Origin: a candidate division Zixibacteria bacterium HGW-Zixibacteria-1
GTDB lineage: Bacteria > Zixibacteria > MSB-5A5 > GN15 > PGXB01
Direction: 5' to 3'
DNA: 64,000 nt
NCBI GenBank assembly: GCA_002838945.1
Contig: PGXB01000002.1
Span: 89,474-153,473 of the forward strand
The position numbers were made by a program, and so were the translations under genes. Positions 54,265 to 62,814 of this stretch are shown in pieces. Under the pieces are notes generated by a model, which was not told the DNA's origin, did not search any database, and worked only from the letters and a program-made list of their open reading frames with translations. Position 1 is the stretch's first letter, and each line of letters begins with the position of its first letter.

Positions 54265-55296
54265 CTATAATTTTATATCAGAGATTATCTTAATTGCCTT
54301 TTCGCAGTCTTCGCGGCTCACATCGAGATGTGTCACAAAACGCAATCTGGTCCGCCCGAACGGCACCGCCAGAACGCCTTTTTCTTTCATGGCCGACAGG
54401 ATTTCGACCGGCTTCTTCCCTGTTCCGGCGATATCGACCAGGATGATATTGGTCTGCACCCGTTTCATATCGACCGCAAAGCCGTCAATGCGCCCTAACC
54501 CCTCGGCCAAGACTCCGGCATTGGCATGATCCTCGGCCAGACGCGGGATGTTGTTTTCGACGGCATATAGCCCCGCCGCGGCGACAATTCCCGCCTGCCG
54601 CATCCCGCCGCCGAAAAGTTTTCTTGTCCGCAATGCTTTGCCTATAAAATCCTTCGATCCGAGAATCATCGAACCAACCGGCGCCCCCAGTCCTTTCGAA
54701 AGACAGACCGAGACCGAATCAAAGGGCCTGACCCAGTCCGCCAGAGGGATTCCGGTGGCAACATGCGCATTCCAGATACGGGCGCCGTCAAGATGCATCA
54801 GCAGGTTATGCCGATCGGCCACTCCCCTGATTTTCTTTATCTCATCCAGCGGGCAGATCGTGCCGCCATGACGATTGTGCGTATTTTCAATCTCCACGAT
54901 TTTGGTAATGGGACTGTGAATATTCGGTTCGCGCACCGACTGCTCGATTTGCTCAGCCGTCATTACCCCGTACTCCGTGGTTATCATGTTGACCAGCAGC
55001 GAGGAGTGAATGGCCGGCCCGGCCGTTTCATAGTTGACTATATGGCAATCCCGCTCGCAGATAATTTCCCACCCCGGCTCGGAAATGGTCTTGAGAGCCA
55101 CCTGATTCCCCATCGTACCCGATGGAACATACAGCGCTGCTTCTTTGCCGAACATTTCGGCAACCAGGGCCTCCAGCCGCAAAACGGTCGGATCGTCGCG
55201 AAATACATCATCGCCCACTTCCGCTTCGGCAATGGCCTTCCGCATCGCCGGCGACGGCTTGGTTATTGTGTCTGATCTGAAGTCTATATATTTCAT
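54265..55296 (-). CDS. ltaE: Low-specificity L-threonine aldolase
   Basis: The start is at ATG 55296 (MKYIDFRSDTITKPSPAM), where the family begins; the frame is open nine codons further. The 343-residue PLP fold-type I enzyme has the lysine in CLSKGLGAPVGS, the HLDGARIWNA aspartate/arginine segment and GGGMRQAG. It cleaves threonine or allo-threonine to glycine and acetaldehyde in the cytoplasm. A DUF418 gene follows. Confidence 0.93.
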   Translation of the reverse strand: MKYIDFRSDTITKPSPAMRKAIAEAEVGDDVFRDDPTVLRLEALVAEMFGKEAALYVPSGTMGNQVALKTISEPGWEIICERDCHIVNYETAGPAIHSSLLVNMITTEYGVMTAEQIEQSVREPNIHSPITKIVEIENTHNRHGGTICPLDEIKKIRGVADRHNLLMHLDGARIWNAHVATGIPLADWVRPFDSVSVCLSKGLGAPVGSMILGSKDFIGKALRTRKLFGGGMRQAGIVAAAGLYAVENNIPRLAEDHANAGVLAEGLGRIDGFAVDMKRVQTNIILVDIAGTGKKPVEILSAMKEKGVLAVPFGRTRLRFVTHLDVSREDCEKAIKIISDIKL

Positions 55297-55357
55297 AATG
55301 CCAATATATATGGTCGGTACCAATCAATCCAGTCAAAAATAATCAAAATATTCCCCC

Positions 55358-55387
55358 TTGACATATCCTCAGGCGTTCCGCTATTAT
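55358..55387 (+). promoter_or_regulatory. Sigma70-like promoter of the small barrel gene
   Basis: TTGACA (55358-55363) and TATTAT (55382-55387) have an 18-base spacer, 45 bp before the start codon. Confidence 0.7.
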
Positions 55388-55431
55388 TGGGTGCCGATCA
55401 CATTCATTTAACATTAGGAAAGGGCGGCTTT

Positions 55432-56016
55432 ATGTGTAAAACAATATCTTCGACCTTCGTCTTTATAGTTATGACTCTCCTGCTCTGTGCCGGGACGGCA
55501 GGGGCCGTCGATAAAACATTTAAGAAGGCCGACAAGCAGATATATTTGGGTGCAAGTTTCGCCTATAATACAGTCGGCGGCGATTTTGACGCCGACCATG
55601 TTCTGGCCAACGGATCGGAAACCATTCTCCTCCCGGAAATCAAAGGCGGAGCCGGGTTCGGCCTTACGGCGGGAGTCTCGGGAAAATTCACCCCCGTTTT
55701 TCATTACAGCGCCGAAATGGTTTTTTCAAGGACAACCCATGAATATGAATTTCCGCTCCTCACAAAGGTTGATGACGCCACGGTCATGATTATCGACTTC
55801 AACTTCAAGGGCGTATATGGTGCCGAAAAAATTCAGCCCTACATGCTGCTCGGATTTTCGGTCCCGTATATCAATGTCAAAAATGCCGCGTCCGATGGCA
55901 CCTTTGTCGAGGATGCCAAATACAGCGGAATCGGAGTCAATCTTGGCGCCGGGGCGGATCTATATGTCAGTCCCAGAGTCTTTCTTAATTTTAACCTGAT
56001 GTACCGGCTGCAATAA
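55432..56016 (+). CDS. Small outer-membrane beta-barrel protein, interrupted by an in-frame TAA
   Basis: The start ATG 55432 is preceded by AGGAAAGG. The 194-residue product has a signal peptide ending AGAVD and eight-stranded-barrel character (alternating residues, IYLGASFAYNTVGG, KFTPVFHYSAEMVF, FNLMYRLQ). After TAA at 56014-56016 the same frame continues for 35 barrel-like codons (ISNVEGVGDKMEISGG to GLMYAIPLD) and ends at TGA 56122-56124. The original gene was therefore probably 230 codons, and the last strands are lost or expressed by readthrough. The protein may be a pseudogene product or the base may be a sequencing error. Confidence 0.7.
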   Translation: MCKTISSTFVFIVMTLLLCAGTAGAVDKTFKKADKQIYLGASFAYNTVGGDFDADHVLANGSETILLPEIKGGAGFGLTAGVSGKFTPVFHYSAEMVFSRTTHEYEFPLLTKVDDATVMIIDFNFKGVYGAEKIQPYMLLGFSVPYINVKNAASDGTFVEDAKYSGIGVNLGAGADLYVSPRVFLNFNLMYRLQ

Positions 56017-56132
56017 ATCAGCAACGTCGAGGGTGTCGGAGATAAGATGGAAATAAGCGGCGGCCTCGGGGCCAATACACTGAGCCTTTCGGCCGGATTG
56101 ATGTATGCGATCCCGCTTGATTGATCGATTTA

Positions 56133-56747
56133 TCAACTGAAGAATATTTTTAGCATCAGGGTCATAAAAAGCCCCGATATCAGCGGGACCGTCGTATTGT
56201 CGTCAACAGTGAAAGAGACCGCCTCGGTCACGGTGGCCACAACCGCTCCCAGCAAACCAACGGCCAGCGGCAGTTCCGGCGAAAATACGCCTACCATCAG
56301 GGCGGGAATTAGAAAAGCAGTCGATCCCTCGAGAGATTTGGTGCGGAACCGATGCTTTCCATAGCGGCGTCCAATCAACGCTGAAGCCGGGTCGCCGACT
56401 ACAATAAAAGCCAGGGCCGCAACTGCTACCGGTTTTGAAAAAAGCGCCACTGTCAGACAGGCGGTCGTCAGAATATAGGTGGCTCCCGTAAAATCGCCGC
56501 TGGTCTCGGAGGCACGCACCATCGGCGAGATCAATTTCCTGACAAGATACCACAGTTTCCAATCCCGCAGCCGGCTTATATCGATGATTATCATAATCAC
56601 CGCTATCGGGATCATAATCGCCAGAAACTCGCCTCGCGTCATTCCCAAAAAATAATATCCGCCGGGAATAACGATGGCACAGAGATGGGTCAGCTTGCGG
56701 AGAAGCTCACCTCTTAGGGGAAGATGTTTGGAATCCCTGTTATCCAC
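56133..56747 (-). CDS. Phosphatidate cytidylyltransferase/polyprenol kinase-type membrane protein
   Basis: The 204-residue polytopic protein has the motif VGDPASALIGRRYGKHRFRTKSLEGS, known from the SEC59/DGK1/VTE5 (CTP-dependent lipid alcohol kinase) and CdsA-like families. It transfers phosphate or cytidyl groups to lipid alcohols or acids, using CTP. The short form and motif suit a dolichol/phytol-kinase-like protein. It has a GTG start with weak SD. Because a DGGGP-synthase-like UbiA is encoded in the same window, a role in isoprenoid lipid metabolism is possible. Confidence 0.72.
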   Translation of the reverse strand: MDNRDSKHLPLRGELLRKLTHLCAIVIPGGYYFLGMTRGEFLAIMIPIAVIMIIIDISRLRDWKLWYLVRKLISPMVRASETSGDFTGATYILTTACLTVALFSKPVAVAALAFIVVGDPASALIGRRYGKHRFRTKSLEGSTAFLIPALMVGVFSPELPLAVGLLGAVVATVTEAVSFTVDDNTTVPLISGLFMTLMLKIFFS

Positions 56748-56761
56748 TCGTAATATTTCGG

Positions 56762-58516
56762 CTAACGTCGATTCTTGGACGCCAACTCCATTTTTTTGAC
56801 TTTTTCCAGATAATATTCAATTTTATGCCGCTTGAACATATCCTGCTTCCATTGTTTACGGAACTCTTCGGCATGCTGTTTCACCAATGCACTGATGATA
56901 GTCGGGCGCATTTGCTCGATGGAACGGTTATAGAGCTTATCGATAACTTTTATGATATGATAGCCATACTCGGTTTTGACAGGATGTGAAATCCCGTTTA
57001 CCGGCGTAGCGATGGCCCTGCTGTAAAACGCCTCCGGCATCTCGTTCGGACCAATATATCCCAAATCGGCCGCGGCTACCCTGATCTCCTCGGCTCCGGG
57101 ATAATTCTCCTTGGCCAGTTCAAGGAAATCTATTCCCGACAGCGCCTGATCCCGCAGAAACTCGCCATATAAGGAATCGTTGACAATTATATGCTGGACA
57201 TAAATCGGCTTCTCGACGACATATTTCTCCTTATGCGCATCATAATATCGTTCTATCAGGCTGTCGGGGGGTTGGTAATCAGGGTCCCGGCTCCCTTTCA
57301 TGACAAAAACCTTGGCATATTTGGAATATATATTATGTTTCTCTTTGACAACTTCGGGGTCATTTCCAAAACCCAGATTATCGCCCGCCTGCATCAGGAC
57401 ATATTCGATGGATCGATAAGTAAGCATATCATGAATCAGCGGCAAATCGACACTGTCGCGCCCAACCGAGGATTTGTATTGGTGAAGGTAATCAGGAAGC
57501 CGATAAAATGTAATCGTGTCGGTATTGTTAATTATCGCCGCCCACATCGAATCAGGAACCTCATGGAGATTTCCGCTTAATTCGGCATCATTATAAACGA
57601 TCTTTGCGGCCGCAAAAATTGAATCCATAAAATGCTCATATATACCGCGGGATTTTTCGGCCAGATAACCCTGGGTGGCCTGCTCATATATCTCCGGCGT
57701 CAAATCGGCCAGACCCGAATCAATATGATCAATGACCTCAACAATATGCCAGCCGTCCCGTGTCCTAAATGGATCCGAAATTGTCCCCTCCGGAAGCGTA
57801 AAGGCGACGCTGTCGAAGACATCATTATAAGTGTGCCGGAAGAAATACCCCAGCTCGCCCAGCTTTTTGCCCGACTCGCGATGCACCGAATGATCGTAGG
57901 CAAGATTTCCCAGATCGGCCCCGGAATCGATCTGGGCCCTGTAAGAATATACTTTTGCGCGCGCAACTGAATCAAGCTGCTCAAGAGAATAATCTTTATA
58001 TTGCAATGAATCCTTGCCGTATTTCAACCCTTCGGCAGAGACAACCAAATGCTTGGCGCGAACCTGCTCCCGGTAAAAGAAAACATCCGAGTGCGATTTG
58101 TAATATTCAATGATAAACGAGGAATCGGTGGGAATAGAATCCAAAACCAAACGTTCATAAAGATACTTCAAATAAAAATTCTTATATAGCATGAAGAAAT
58201 TTCGATAAAGTGCCGGATCTTCTTTGAGATCGACCTGGCCCGCCTCCAGTGATATCAGCGAGTCAAAGATTATTGCATTCAGCGTGTCAAAATAGTGCGT
58301 GGAATCGAGATCCCCGCCGTCTTCAAGAAGATCGCTGTTTGCCAGACGGTAGTATAGACTGGAAGCCAGGACCGGAGTGTCGGAATCAATGATTGCAATG
58401 GGGAAATCATTCGCCACAATTTCATCGCGGGTTAACGAGCTGACTTTACAGCCGCTGATAAAAAAGATGACAGTGATCAGGAATAACGGGGCAATTATCA
58501 AATTTCTTAAATGCAT
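56762..58516 (-). CDS. Lipoprotein peptidyl-prolyl isomerase with two parvulin domains (SurA-like)
   Basis: The start is placed at ATG 58516, nine bases after GGCAGG; the frame can be read seven codons further. The protein of about 584 residues has a lipobox FFISGC. A first parvulin-type domain follows (about 145-285, starting REQVRAKHLVVS, with GELGYFF and GWHIVEVID). A second lies at about 435-540 (IYVQHIIVN, ADLGYIGPNEMPEAF, GYHIIKVIDK). Parvulin lipoproteins of this kind help fold outer-membrane proteins, so the many barrel proteins of this window are plausible clients. Confidence 0.88.
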   Translation of the reverse strand: MHLRNLIIAPLFLITVIFFISGCKVSSLTRDEIVANDFPIAIIDSDTPVLASSLYYRLANSDLLEDGGDLDSTHYFDTLNAIIFDSLISLEAGQVDLKEDPALYRNFFMLYKNFYLKYLYERLVLDSIPTDSSFIIEYYKSHSDVFFYREQVRAKHLVVSAEGLKYGKDSLQYKDYSLEQLDSVARAKVYSYRAQIDSGADLGNLAYDHSVHRESGKKLGELGYFFRHTYNDVFDSVAFTLPEGTISDPFRTRDGWHIVEVIDHIDSGLADLTPEIYEQATQGYLAEKSRGIYEHFMDSIFAAAKIVYNDAELSGNLHEVPDSMWAAIINNTDTITFYRLPDYLHQYKSSVGRDSVDLPLIHDMLTYRSIEYVLMQAGDNLGFGNDPEVVKEKHNIYSKYAKVFVMKGSRDPDYQPPDSLIERYYDAHKEKYVVEKPIYVQHIIVNDSLYGEFLRDQALSGIDFLELAKENYPGAEEIRVAAADLGYIGPNEMPEAFYSRAIATPVNGISHPVKTEYGYHIIKVIDKLYNRSIEQMRPTIISALVKQHAEEFRKQWKQDMFKRHKIEYYLEKVKKMELASKNRR

Positions 58517-58616
58517 ATCAAAAAACCTGCCTTTCAAGTTTTAAGGATTTTCTAATTTATACAATGAAAATGGAAAATCAAGCCAAATTAGATTGAAATG
58601 GCTTAAAGGCTGGATT

Positions 58617-60329
58617 TCATGCGGTTACGGCTGAATAATCCGGATCAAATCGCTTCTTGTCGGGAACCTGATGGAATCTTAATATAAATGAGGTTCCCTT
58701 GCCCGGTTCCGACTCACAGGAAAGATCAATGTCGAGGTTTTTGGCCAGACGCTGCACAATGGACAGCCCCAGCCCGGTGCCGTATTTTTTTGTCGAATAG
58801 AATGGGTCAAATATTTTGGCTGCGGTATCCCTTTCGATACCGGGACCGTCATCGGCAATACAAACCGTCACCCCATTTTCACGGCTGGATTCCAGTGAAA
58901 TGGTCACCTCACCCGGAATATTTTCCAGAGCTTCAAAAGCATTGACGACCAGATTTATCAGGATCTGCTTAATCTGGTCATCATCTCCATATATATAAAT
59001 GACCGATTCGTTGGAAGTCATCCGCAGGGAAATATTTTCGGCGTGAGCCGGATGATGTTTCACGACATCGATAACTTCGCTGATAAGATGGCACAGTTCG
59101 ACTCTGGTGAAAACCGTCCTTTTGGTGCGGGCATACAGCAGGAAATCGGTCAGGATATTATTAAGCCGATTGGACTCGATCAGAATCAAATCAAGCAGTC
59201 GGCGATTCTCTCCGGTAACATCCATTTCGCTTTTCAGAACCTCCACCGATCCCGAAATCGCGGCCAGCGGATTCCTGATTTCATGCGCTATTGCCGCCGA
59301 GAGTTCCCCCACCGCCGCCAGCTTATCGGCCGCCCGGATTTTTTCCTCAAGTTTTTTCGTCTCGGTCAGGTCCTGGAAAATGGCAATTACGCCGCGAATG
59401 GTCCGGTTTGTATCCAGAAGAAGTGAGGTCGACAGGCCCAGTGGAATTCTCAAACCTTCCCGATTGGTTATTTCTATCTCGTTTCTGGGAGATTGTTTCT
59501 GGGAATTCAATACATCCAGAAGAATTTCAACAAGCTGGGGCATCCTGCTGATAAAAAGCTCCCTGATATCCTTTCCTTTAGCCTCCGATTCATAATAGCC
59601 AAGGATTTCCTCGGCGGTCCGGTTGAAATATATAATCCGGCCGTCGCGATTAATGGTAAACAGGCCGGAATTGAGGTGCTTCAGAATATCGTCGGTTTCC
59701 AGTTTGGCCTGCTTTAACGCCAGCGAGGTGTCCGCCAGCTCGCGATCCTTACGCTTCAGTCGCTCCACCAGAAATCCTGAAATAAAGGCAATCAGGTAGA
59801 AAGTCAGAATATGCAGAAAAATATTGTAAAAGGCCGCATCTTCAGTCGAAAATATTGTCTCCAGGGCCTTTATCGATGAGCCTTGCCCGCTCCCGGCCGC
59901 CAGACCGAACCAAACGATAAAGGCGTAGGCCAGTGAGACCAGTGAAGCGATCCCAAGGGTCCCGGCCAGATTGGTGACCAGCGCCGCGGAAATGATTGTC
60001 AGAACGAATATGCCGGAGAAGCCGGAACTGATATTCCCCGTTAAATATATTATCCCGATTTCGACAATAATTTCCGAAATAATCTGAACGATTGGAATTG
60101 CCTTTTGAAGAAATTTCAGGTCAAAATATCTCTTAAAAATGAACATCAGGGGCAGCATCAATGTCAGCAACGAATAGGCGAAAAACGGGAAACTCAGGAA
60201 ATTAGGGTAACGCAGCCAGTAAATAACCACGCCCGATATCAGGACATAGGTTGCCAGCCTCAGCGAAAGCAGCCACCCGGCTTTGATTGATATTGTTCTG
60301 CTGTCCATATCAAAATAAAAGGGCGCCAT
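58617..60329 (-). CDS. pilS: PilS-like membrane sensor histidine kinase
   Basis: The 570-residue protein has about six N-terminal membrane helices (to about 195), a short coiled segment and a PAS domain (about 215-325, GLFTINRDGRIIYFNRTAEEILG). HisKA follows with H in AAIAHEIRNPLAAISGSVEVL, and HATPase_c with VVNAFEAL, ADDGPGI and YGTGLGLSIVQR. This layout and the position next to pilC, pilT and pilB match PilS, the kinase of the PilS-PilR system that controls pilin expression. No response regulator is visible in the window. ATG 60329 lies in a hairpin loop; ATG 60308 is an alternative start. Confidence 0.8.
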   Translation of the reverse strand: MAPFYFDMDSRTISIKAGWLLSLRLATYVLISGVVIYWLRYPNFLSFPFFAYSLLTLMLPLMFIFKRYFDLKFLQKAIPIVQIISEIIVEIGIIYLTGNISSGFSGIFVLTIISAALVTNLAGTLGIASLVSLAYAFIVWFGLAAGSGQGSSIKALETIFSTEDAAFYNIFLHILTFYLIAFISGFLVERLKRKDRELADTSLALKQAKLETDDILKHLNSGLFTINRDGRIIYFNRTAEEILGYYESEAKGKDIRELFISRMPQLVEILLDVLNSQKQSPRNEIEITNREGLRIPLGLSTSLLLDTNRTIRGVIAIFQDLTETKKLEEKIRAADKLAAVGELSAAIAHEIRNPLAAISGSVEVLKSEMDVTGENRRLLDLILIESNRLNNILTDFLLYARTKRTVFTRVELCHLISEVIDVVKHHPAHAENISLRMTSNESVIYIYGDDDQIKQILINLVVNAFEALENIPGEVTISLESSRENGVTVCIADDGPGIERDTAAKIFDPFYSTKKYGTGLGLSIVQRLAKNLDIDLSCESEPGKGTSFILRFHQVPDKKRFDPDYSAVTA

Positions 60330-60341
60330 GCCGGCGCCCTT
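60319..60341 (-). terminator. Hairpin between pilC and pilS
   Basis: A 9-bp perfect stem (AAGGGCGCC/GGCGCCCTT) with a 5-base loop is followed by TTATTTTG on the minus strand, 17 bases after pilC. The first possible start codon of the kinase gene lies in its loop. Confidence 0.7.
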
Positions 60342-60358
60342 AATATTGTCGGTTCCTT

Positions 60359-61555
60359 TTATATCTTTCCAATAATATCGAACATCGGCAGATACATCGC
60401 CACCAGCATACCGCCGATTACGACACCCATAACGACAATGATCAGCGGCTCGATCAGCGAAGTCAGGGCGCTGACCGCCTCATCGACTTCCTCATCATAG
60501 AAATCGGCGATTTTCCGGAGCATGTCGTCAAGACCGCCGGTCTTTTCACCGACCGAAATCATTTGCGTCACCATCGGCGGAAATACGCCGGATTCCTTCA
60601 ATGGCGCCGTGATCGTATCGCCCTCGGCAATCGAAAGCACCGACTTTTTGATGGCATTGGAGATGACCGTGTTCCCGGCCGTCTTGGCCGTGATGTCGAG
60701 GGCGTCGAGAATGGATACGCCCGATGAAAGCAGCGTTCCCAGCGTCCGCGTAAATCTGGCCACCGCCGATTTTCGAACGAGGTTGCCAAAAACCGGGGAC
60801 TTAATCAGGAATGTGTCAAAAGTGGCTTTCCCGCCCGGCGTCTTCACCCAGTATACAAAGGCTATCGCGCCGCCAATAATACCCATGGCCAGGAAGAGAA
60901 AATTAGACCTCAGGAAATTACTGATGTCCAGAATTATCTGAGTCGGCTTCGGCAATTCGGCGCCCAGACTGCCGAACATATTGGCAAAAACCGGCACGAT
61001 AAAGGTCAACATGGCAATCGTTACGCCTGTGGCTACGACCACGATAACCGACGGATATACCATGGCCCCTTTGACCTTGCGGATCAGGGCATCCGATTTT
61101 TCACGATAGACGGCCAGACGGACCAGAATGGTGTCGAGGGCGCCGCCCATTTCACCGGATTCCACCATGTTTACATACAAATCGTCAAATACCTTTTTAT
61201 GCTTCCTCATCGCCTCGGACAGGGTCGACCCGCCTTCGACGGATTGCTTGACATCCGAAATAATGCGGCACAGCTCTTTGTTTTCCATCTGGTTCGCCAG
61301 AATGTCAAGGCACTGCACCATAGGCAAACCGGCGCCGATCATGGTTGCAAACTGGCGCGTAAATCTTGATATCTCGACTTTCTTTATCCCGGTGCCGATT
61401 TTAATTTTTAGCTCGGTCGGTTTTTTACGGATGCTCGTTACCAGGATTCGGTTACGGCGCAGAATTCTTTCAAGATCGGATCTATCCTTGGCAGTGAGAT
61501 CACCCTGTACCGGGGAACCTGCCAGGGTTTTTCCTTTGTATTCAAAGACGGGCAT
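60359..61555 (-). CDS. pilC: Type IV pilus inner-membrane platform protein
   Basis: The 398-residue protein begins MPVFEYKGKTLAG and has two T2SSF (GspF) domains, at about 65-190 (FTRQFATMIGAGLPMVQCLDIL) and 270-390 (FTRTLGTLLSSGVSILDALDI). Each is followed by membrane helices; the last one is IVVMGVVIGGMLVAMYLPMF. PilC forms the membrane rotor on which PilB and PilT act. The SD GGGAG is five bases before the ATG. It follows pilT by 24 bp. Confidence 0.96.
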   Translation of the reverse strand: MPVFEYKGKTLAGSPVQGDLTAKDRSDLERILRRNRILVTSIRKKPTELKIKIGTGIKKVEISRFTRQFATMIGAGLPMVQCLDILANQMENKELCRIISDVKQSVEGGSTLSEAMRKHKKVFDDLYVNMVESGEMGGALDTILVRLAVYREKSDALIRKVKGAMVYPSVIVVVATGVTIAMLTFIVPVFANMFGSLGAELPKPTQIILDISNFLRSNFLFLAMGIIGGAIAFVYWVKTPGGKATFDTFLIKSPVFGNLVRKSAVARFTRTLGTLLSSGVSILDALDITAKTAGNTVISNAIKKSVLSIAEGDTITAPLKESGVFPPMVTQMISVGEKTGGLDDMLRKIADFYDEEVDEAVSALTSLIEPLIIVVMGVVIGGMLVAMYLPMFDIIGKI

Positions 61556-61579
61556 AATTGCTCCCTTCGCAAACCGGGC

Positions 61580-62656
61580 CTAAGCCATCGCCGGTGATTT
61601 TGTCCTCGATAACATTTCATTCAGTTCCTGAATATTGGAACTGAAACTCATGGCATCACCGATGGTGATTTTGCCGGAATTATACAGATTGGCCAGTGAC
61701 TGATTCATTGTCGCCATGCCGTATTTCTGGCCCGACTGTATCATGCTGTATAACTGGTGTACTTTATCATCACGTACTAATGCTCTTATGGCGGGGGTGC
61801 AAACCATTATTTCCAGCGACATGACGCGGCCGCCGCCGATTTTCGGAATCAAACACTGCGAAATCACCGCCTGTAAACTGAATGACAGCGAAATACGAAC
61901 CTGCTCCTGCTGGTTGGTCGGAAAAACGTCAATGATGCGGTTAATGGATTCCGAAGTTGAGTTGGTGTGCAGTGTCGCAAAGGCCAGATGTCCCGTCTCG
62001 GCGATATTAAGCGCCGATTCGATGGTTTCGAGGTCGCGCATCTCACCGATCAGAACCACATCGGGATCCTCTCGCAGAGCATATTTCAGCGCCGATGAAA
62101 ACGACTGCGTGTCGCTGTATACCTCGCGTTGATTTACGATCGAATGCTGATGACGATGCAGATACTCGATCGGATCCTCGACCGTAATAATATGGACTTG
62201 TCGCTCCCTGTTAATCTTGTCGATAATGGCCGCCAGCGTTGTCGATTTACCCGAACCGGTCGGACCGGTTACCAGAACCAGACCTCGCGGAAGTTTGGCC
62301 ATCTCGGCGATGACCTTCGGCAACCCGAGGCTTTCGAAGGTACGTATTTTGTAAGGTATCTGGCGCAGGGCCACGGCGACGTTGCCGCGCTGCATAAAAA
62401 CATTGCACCGAAAACGACTCATCTGTTCTATACCGAAAGACAGATCAAGCTCGGAACTGGTTTCGAATTTCAGTCGTTGCTTCTCATTCATTATTGAATA
62501 GGCCAGCTTTTTCGTATCATCCGGGTTTAATATATCATAAGGCATTCTCACCAGCTTGCCATCCACTCTGCAGACAGGCGGAGAACCGACGGTAATATGC
62601 AAATCGGAAGCGTCCATTTTGACCATTTCTTCCAGAAGCTGACGTAGTCCAACCAT
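61580..62656 (-). CDS. pilT: Type IV pilus retraction ATPase
   Basis: The 358-residue hexameric ATPase has Walker A GPTGSGKSTTLAA, the Asp box TVEDPIEYLH, Walker B VVLIGEMRDLETI and the His box GHLAFATLHTNS. The AIRALVRDDK C-terminal segment is the one typical of PilT. It powers pilus depolymerisation for twitching motility and DNA uptake. GGGAG precedes the ATG by about five bases. It lies between pilB and pilC, 158 bp after pilB. Confidence 0.96.
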   Translation of the reverse strand: MVGLRQLLEEMVKMDASDLHITVGSPPVCRVDGKLVRMPYDILNPDDTKKLAYSIMNEKQRLKFETSSELDLSFGIEQMSRFRCNVFMQRGNVAVALRQIPYKIRTFESLGLPKVIAEMAKLPRGLVLVTGPTGSGKSTTLAAIIDKINRERQVHIITVEDPIEYLHRHQHSIVNQREVYSDTQSFSSALKYALREDPDVVLIGEMRDLETIESALNIAETGHLAFATLHTNSTSESINRIIDVFPTNQQEQVRISLSFSLQAVISQCLIPKIGGGRVMSLEIMVCTPAIRALVRDDKVHQLYSMIQSGQKYGMATMNQSLANLYNSGKITIGDAMSFSSNIQELNEMLSRTKSPAMA

Positions 62657-62814
62657 AATATCTCCCGATATCTAAAAGTGTTTCTTCAGATAAGTCATCA
62701 TATTCTATATCGGAAGAAATGGAATAATCTTGAAGACTAAATTTATATCTTTTTGGAGTTAACTCTATGAACTATAAGGAATTCAGGATATACAGCCGAA
62801 GCCGCCGGGGAATA

